8,916 nt of DNA, taken from Nitrospinota bacterium. Lineage in GTDB: Bacteria > UBA8248. A program made the translations under genes and the position numbers. A model generated the notes under the pieces. It did not search any database. It was not told the origin of the DNA and saw only the letters and a program-made list of their open reading frames with translations. This document shows positions 6,440 to 8,916 of the stretch, piece after piece. The DNA lies in assembly GCA_003506735.1 (NCBI GenBank), contig DNYS01000140.1, positions 5,387-14,302 on the forward strand, in the 5' to 3' direction. Position 1 is the first letter of the stretch; every line of letters begins with the position of its first letter.

Positions 6440-7435
6440 TTAAGGCATGATGTCCGCAGGAATCTTCTTGCCTTTTTCCTTCCAGAACCGGACGGCGCCG
6501 GGGTGGAGCGGCGCGTTGATCAGTTTCAGTACGTTGGCGATCGACAGTTCACTCGCCACCTTGCCGGCGGCGGAGAGGATGTATTTCATCCCCTTCTTCG
6601 AGTAGATGAGCGTCATAATCTTGTAGATCAAATCCGCCAAGACGTTCTTGTTGGCGATCATCACGCTTCCGGTCCCGAACGTGGGCGTGTCCACGTTGAC
6701 GTTCGGATAAACGCCCGCCGGAATAACCGTCGGCCCGTAATAGGGAAATTTCTTGTAGAATCCCGACTTCCTCGCGGGGGCGTCCATGTTGATGAAGCGG
6801 ATCCGCATCATGGTGGCCGTATCGCGGATCATCGCGTTGCCCAGGCCTGGATGCCAGTTGTAGCCGATAATTTTTCCGTTCCGCATCGCCTCGGGGCTTT
6901 TCCGCCCCAGGTAGACCGCCTTGAACGAACCCCAGATTCCCAGATGCTTGAGGAGGTTGGTGAGGTTCTTCGCCGATCCCGATCCGGGCCCGCCCATCGA
7001 AAGGGTTTTTCCCTTTAAATCGTAAACCGTTTTCACGGAGCTTTTCGCCGGAAGGAGAAGATGGCCCACGGAGCCGAAGAGATAGGTCATGGTCCGTAGA
7101 TTTTTCTGGACCTTTTAATAATGGGCCAACCCGCGCGCGCCGAGATACGATTCGCTCGAAAAGGTAAGCGCCAGTTTGACCGCACCCGAATTCACCGAGC
7201 GGACGTTCTCGGAGGCTCCGGTCGAAGACTCCGAGGACACCTGAATCCCATCCATCTCCTTTGTCAGAAAGATGGCATAGGCGCTCGTCCAGCGGTTATA
7301 GGCGCCCCGTATCTGACCGCCCTTCATGGTGATGCGTTTCTGGGCGGCGGCCGTATCCGCCGAAAGCCCGATCGAACCCGCAACCAGCAACACCGCCGCA
7401 ACCACTCCCAACATCCATCCGTATCTCGTCTTTAT
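6440..7435 (-). pseudogene. TAXI family TRAP transporter solute-binding protein with in-frame stop and ATA at the start position
   Basis: This family encodes the periplasmic receptor of TRAP transporters. A signal peptide is visible: charged KTR, a hydrophobic stretch MLGVVAAVLLVAGSIGL and ADTAAAQ as probable cleavage region. The mature part begins with a TAXI-like segment (GGQIRGAYNRWTSAYAIFL, then SSTGASENVRSVNSG). It continues KVQKNLRTMTYLFGSVGHLL, then VKTVYDLKGKTLSMGGPGSG, typical of the hinge and second lobe. TAA at 7115-7117 (codon 107) interrupts the same frame between GARGLAHY and KVQKNLRTM, so a single substitution explains it. The Shine-Dalgarno GGAGGAGAGGAAAG ends directly before ATA (7433-7435), where the start is expected. 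The first ATG (7412-7414) would be over 20 bases from that site and would remove the charged n-region. With both lesions repaired the protein has 331 residues, normal for TAXI proteins. It precedes the permease by 67 bp. Confidence 0.85.
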
Positions 7436-7467
7436 CTTTCCTCTCCTCCTGAAAATCTCCCAACCGT

Positions 7468-7490
7468 GCGCGCCGCCTCGGGCCGCGCGC
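7468..7490. terminator. Near-perfect GC palindrome behind the alpha/beta-hydrolase gene
   Basis: GCGCGC-c-GCC (7468-7477) pairs with GGC-c-GCGCGC (7481-7490) around a three-base loop, with one C:C mismatch. On the minus strand it starts eight bases after the hydrolase stop codon. A short TTTT follows only about 12 bases past the stem, so it is a weak or Rho-independent-like terminator at best. It may instead be an mRNA-stabilising hairpin within the operon, ahead of the receptor gene. Confidence 0.4.
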
Positions 7491-7497
7491 CGTCTCC

Positions 7498-8661
7498 TCA
7501 GCGGGCGTCGATAAACACCCGCCGCGCATGTCCCTCGCCGAACTTTCCCTCCAGCGCGTCCCGGATCCAGTCCGCCACCGCCAGATAAAAATCGGGGAGC
7601 CTCGATCCGAGCGTGTGGGTTTCGTTCTCGTAGACCCAAAGCTCCTTCGGGCAGCCGAGCATCTCGAAGAGGCGCTCGGCGTCCTCGAGCGGGCAAAGTT
7701 CGTCGAACTCCCCCATCGCCAGAAGCGTCGGGCACTTGATCTTCCCCGCGACCGGCTCCAGCGTCATCCGGGCCGCCATGGCGTCGAAGGCCTCCTCTTC
7801 ATGGACATCGGACATGTACATATAGTTCGCCCGGTAGGCCGGCTTGCCGGTCTTGAAGAGGGGGTCCTTTCCGAGATAGACGCCCATCGCCCCGACGCAC
7901 GCCTTGAGGCGATCGTCAAAGGCGGCGACGCGCGGACCCCAGTAGCTCCCCATGCTCCACCCGTAGAGGCCCACCCGCGAGGCGTCCACCTCCGGGCGGC
8001 CCTCGAGATAATCGATGGCGGCCGAGCCCGCCCGCTCGAAGTTGTCCACCGTCACCCACGTCTCCCGGACGTTGCTCTCCCCCTGGCCGGGCCCGTCGAT
8101 GCTGAGGGTGGCCATGCCCCGGCGGCGGAAATGATTGTGGTAGGGGCTGGGCATGTACTCCTTGATCGTGTCCATGCCCGGAACGATCAGCACGCAGGGC
8201 GCCCCCTCGACGCCCGGCACGGCCTGAAAGATGCCCGGAATCGATTTCCCGTTCTCGAAGGGGATCTCCACCCGCTCCAGGGACGCCTCCTCGAAGAGAT
8301 CGATGAATTTCTCGTAGCAGGAGATCATCTTCCCGTAGAGCTCGATCTTTTGCGCGTTGTTTTTGTGGATCGTGCCGCAGGCGGGCCCGTAATAAAGGGC
8401 CGCCCGGTAGTAGAGCTCGGCCGCGCTCTCCCGGTGCCCCTCACTCTCGGCCCGCCGGGCGAATGCTTCCTCCTGGGCCGCCGTCCGCACCCACTCCTTG
8501 ACCACCGCCCCCGGAACCTTGATCCGCTCTGTCGTCCGCTTCACGTCGGCGGGCCGGAACCCCCACTCCACGAACATCGTCGCGCGAAAACCGTATACAT
8601 CGTGGACTTTATAAAACTCCTCGGTGATCCATTTGTGGCTCAAGCGGCTGCGGTCCGGCAT
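7498..8661 (-). CDS. Alpha/beta hydrolase, FrsA / 2,6-dihydroxypseudooxynicotine hydrolase type
   Basis: A 387-residue cytoplasmic alpha/beta-hydrolase with a long N-terminal helical region (about residues 1-130) ahead of the catalytic core, as in 2,6-dihydroxypseudooxynicotine hydrolase and related FrsA/DUF1100 proteins that cut C-C or ester bonds. The triad is clear: Ser236 in GLYGWSMGSYWG, Asp320 in AMGEFDELCP, and His349 in ENETHTLGS. VLIVPGMDTIKEYM (about 157-170) provides the oxyanion-hole region and SIDGPGQGES (187-196) is the usual strand-turn motif. There is no signal peptide. The ATG at 8661 has GGGAGGG on the minus strand about ten bases upstream, and a candidate promoter lies 60-100 bases further up. 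It is the first gene of the minus-strand set. The C-C hydrolase members act on vinylogous 1,5-diketones from ring cleavage, which fits a ring-degradation cluster, but esterase activity is equally possible. Confidence 0.88.
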   Translation of the reverse strand: MPDRSRLSHKWITEEFYKVHDVYGFRATMFVEWGFRPADVKRTTERIKVPGAVVKEWVRTAAQEEAFARRAESEGHRESAAELYYRAALYYGPACGTIHKNNAQKIELYGKMISCYEKFIDLFEEASLERVEIPFENGKSIPGIFQAVPGVEGAPCVLIVPGMDTIKEYMPSPYHNHFRRRGMATLSIDGPGQGESNVRETWVTVDNFERAGSAAIDYLEGRPEVDASRVGLYGWSMGSYWGPRVAAFDDRLKACVGAMGVYLGKDPLFKTGKPAYRANYMYMSDVHEEEAFDAMAARMTLEPVAGKIKCPTLLAMGEFDELCPLEDAERLFEMLGCPKELWVYENETHTLGSRLPDFYLAVADWIRDALEGKFGEGHARRVFIDAR

Positions 8662-8683
8662 GGAAACGGCACCCTCCCGGTGT

Positions 8684-8701
8684 GGCCGGGGGCTCCCGGC
8701 C
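8684..8701. promoter_or_regulatory. Leader hairpin upstream of the hydrolase ribosome-binding site
   Basis: GGCCGGG (8684-8690) pairs perfectly with CCCGGCC (8695-8701) around a four-base loop. It lies between the candidate transcription start and the GGGAGGG ribosome-binding site (8672-8678) of the hydrolase, so it would sit in the 5' leader. No T-run follows. It may affect leader stability. Confidence 0.45.
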
Positions 8702-8721
8702 TCCCGTCGCGAAGTGTATGA

Positions 8722-8760
8722 ACGGTACCGTCACTATGGAGCGAATCCCCCGGAAGTCAA
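8722..8760 (-). promoter_or_regulatory. Candidate sigma-70 promoter of the minus-strand operon with a palindrome at the start point
   Basis: On the minus strand TTGACT (8760-8755) matches the -35 consensus in five of six positions. CATAGT (8738-8733) follows after 16 bases and matches -10 in four of six. The expected start, near 8726, falls in the middle of the perfect 10-bp palindrome ACGGTACCGT (8722-8731), a good position for a repressor site. The promoter is about 65 bases from the hydrolase start codon. Promoter calls from sequence alone are uncertain. Confidence 0.45.
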
Positions 8761-8826
8761 GCCCGGCGGGCGATCCCGGGCCCGCGGCGGAAAATATCCG
8801 CCCCCCCCTCCTTGCCCGCCTTTTAT

Positions 8827-8849
8827 TTTGCCGGTACCATACCGGCAAA
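8827..8849. promoter_or_regulatory. Perfect 10+10 bp inverted repeat, probable operator
   Basis: TTTGCCGGTA (8827-8836) and TACCGGCAAA (8840-8849) are exact reverse complements around a three-base centre. The size and symmetry fit a dimeric helix-turn-helix regulator such as a GntR- or TetR-type protein. It shares the CGGTA half-site with the palindrome at 8722-8731, and ACCGGT recurs at 8859-8864. The right arm abuts a TATATT box, so a bound protein would block a plus-strand promoter. The regulator itself is not in the window. Confidence 0.6.
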
Positions 8850-8855
8850 TATATT
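8828..8855 (+). promoter_or_regulatory. Candidate plus-strand (divergent) promoter overlapping the operator
   Basis: TTGCCG (8828-8833), a 16-base spacer and TATATT (8850-8855) form a fair sigma-70 promoter pointing rightwards, out of the window. The -10 box matches five of six consensus positions. The inverted repeat covers its -35 and spacer, the usual layout of an autorepressed divergent regulator gene. Confidence 0.4.
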
Positions 8856-8890
8856 CACACCGGTTCATTTTATGAATTCGGGGGGCGATC

Positions 8891-8916
8891 ATGCCATCGC
8901 GCGCCGGTGGCGGTGA
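8891..8916 (+). other. Possible start of a divergent gene, cut by the window edge
   Basis: An ATG at 8891 follows a G-run (8880-8885) by five bases and opens a frame reading MPSRAGGG to the window edge. It lies about 30 bases beyond the expected start of the plus-strand promoter. Only eight codons are visible, so coding is not proven. If real, its position next to a palindromic operator suggests the cluster's regulator. Confidence 0.2.

Noticed and set aside
7528..8721. 397-codon plus-strand frame opposite the alpha/beta hydrolase
   Set aside because: It mirrors the hydrolase gene, shows no recognisable motif, and the minus-strand product has a complete catalytic triad.
1..8916. CRISPR array, tRNA, rRNA, insertion sequence or prophage signal
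   Set aside because: No spaced identical repeats, no cloverleaf or rRNA-like stretch, and no transposase, integrase or phage protein motif was found in any frame.

Overview
The window is a high-GC, densely packed bacterial region in which every convincing gene lies on the minus strand. A secreted TAXI-type solute receptor, a fused TRAP permease and strong Shine-Dalgarno sites point to a Gram-negative or related diderm bacterium. I cannot name a genus. The gene set is catabolic/accessory: a binding-protein-dependent carboxylate uptake system followed by small-molecule degrading enzymes.

In transcription order (high to low coordinate) the layout is: a 230-bp regulatory region with palindromes and candidate promoters facing both ways (about 8662-8890); an alpha/beta-hydrolase of the FrsA / 2,6-dihydroxypseudooxynicotine-hydrolase type (7498-8661); a TAXI TRAP receptor (6440-7435); a fused TRAP permease (4233-6372); an isochorismatase-fold amidase (3397-4119); a class II aldolase/adducin protein (2650-3369); a LigI-like amidohydrolase/lactonase (1631-2518); a Gfo/Idh/MocA dehydrogenase (534-1529); and a remnant of fdrA running off the left edge (1-485). 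Gaps are 27-131 bp and no strong terminator separates the genes, so one long operon is plausible.

The most striking feature is where the damage falls. The five enzyme genes are intact with their catalytic residues. The transport and fdrA genes carry several independent lesions. The receptor has an in-frame TAA at codon 107, and its best-placed start codon reads ATA. The permease needs two single-base corrections in homopolymers (near 5804-5807 and 4807-4810) to give one 713-residue protein. The fdrA remnant has lost its N-terminal half, roughly 45-50 internal codons and its frame. Homopolymer errors could explain the permease; they do not explain the nonsense codon or the fdrA deletion.

Functionally, a Gfo/Idh/MocA dehydrogenase, a LigI-like lactonase and an aldolase-fold protein recall the 2-pyrone-4,6-dicarboxylate branch of protocatechuate 4,5-cleavage. 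The isochorismatase-fold amidase, the C-C hydrolase-like protein and FdrA suggest a nitrogen-containing or ring-derived acid. The pathway is inference; the families are read from motifs. I found no RNA genes, CRISPR arrays, insertion sequences or phage genes. The structures not explained by genes are a triple 22-bp repeat after the dehydrogenase that puts a stop codon in all three frames, a degenerate 15-bp repeat behind the permease, and several intergenic hairpins.
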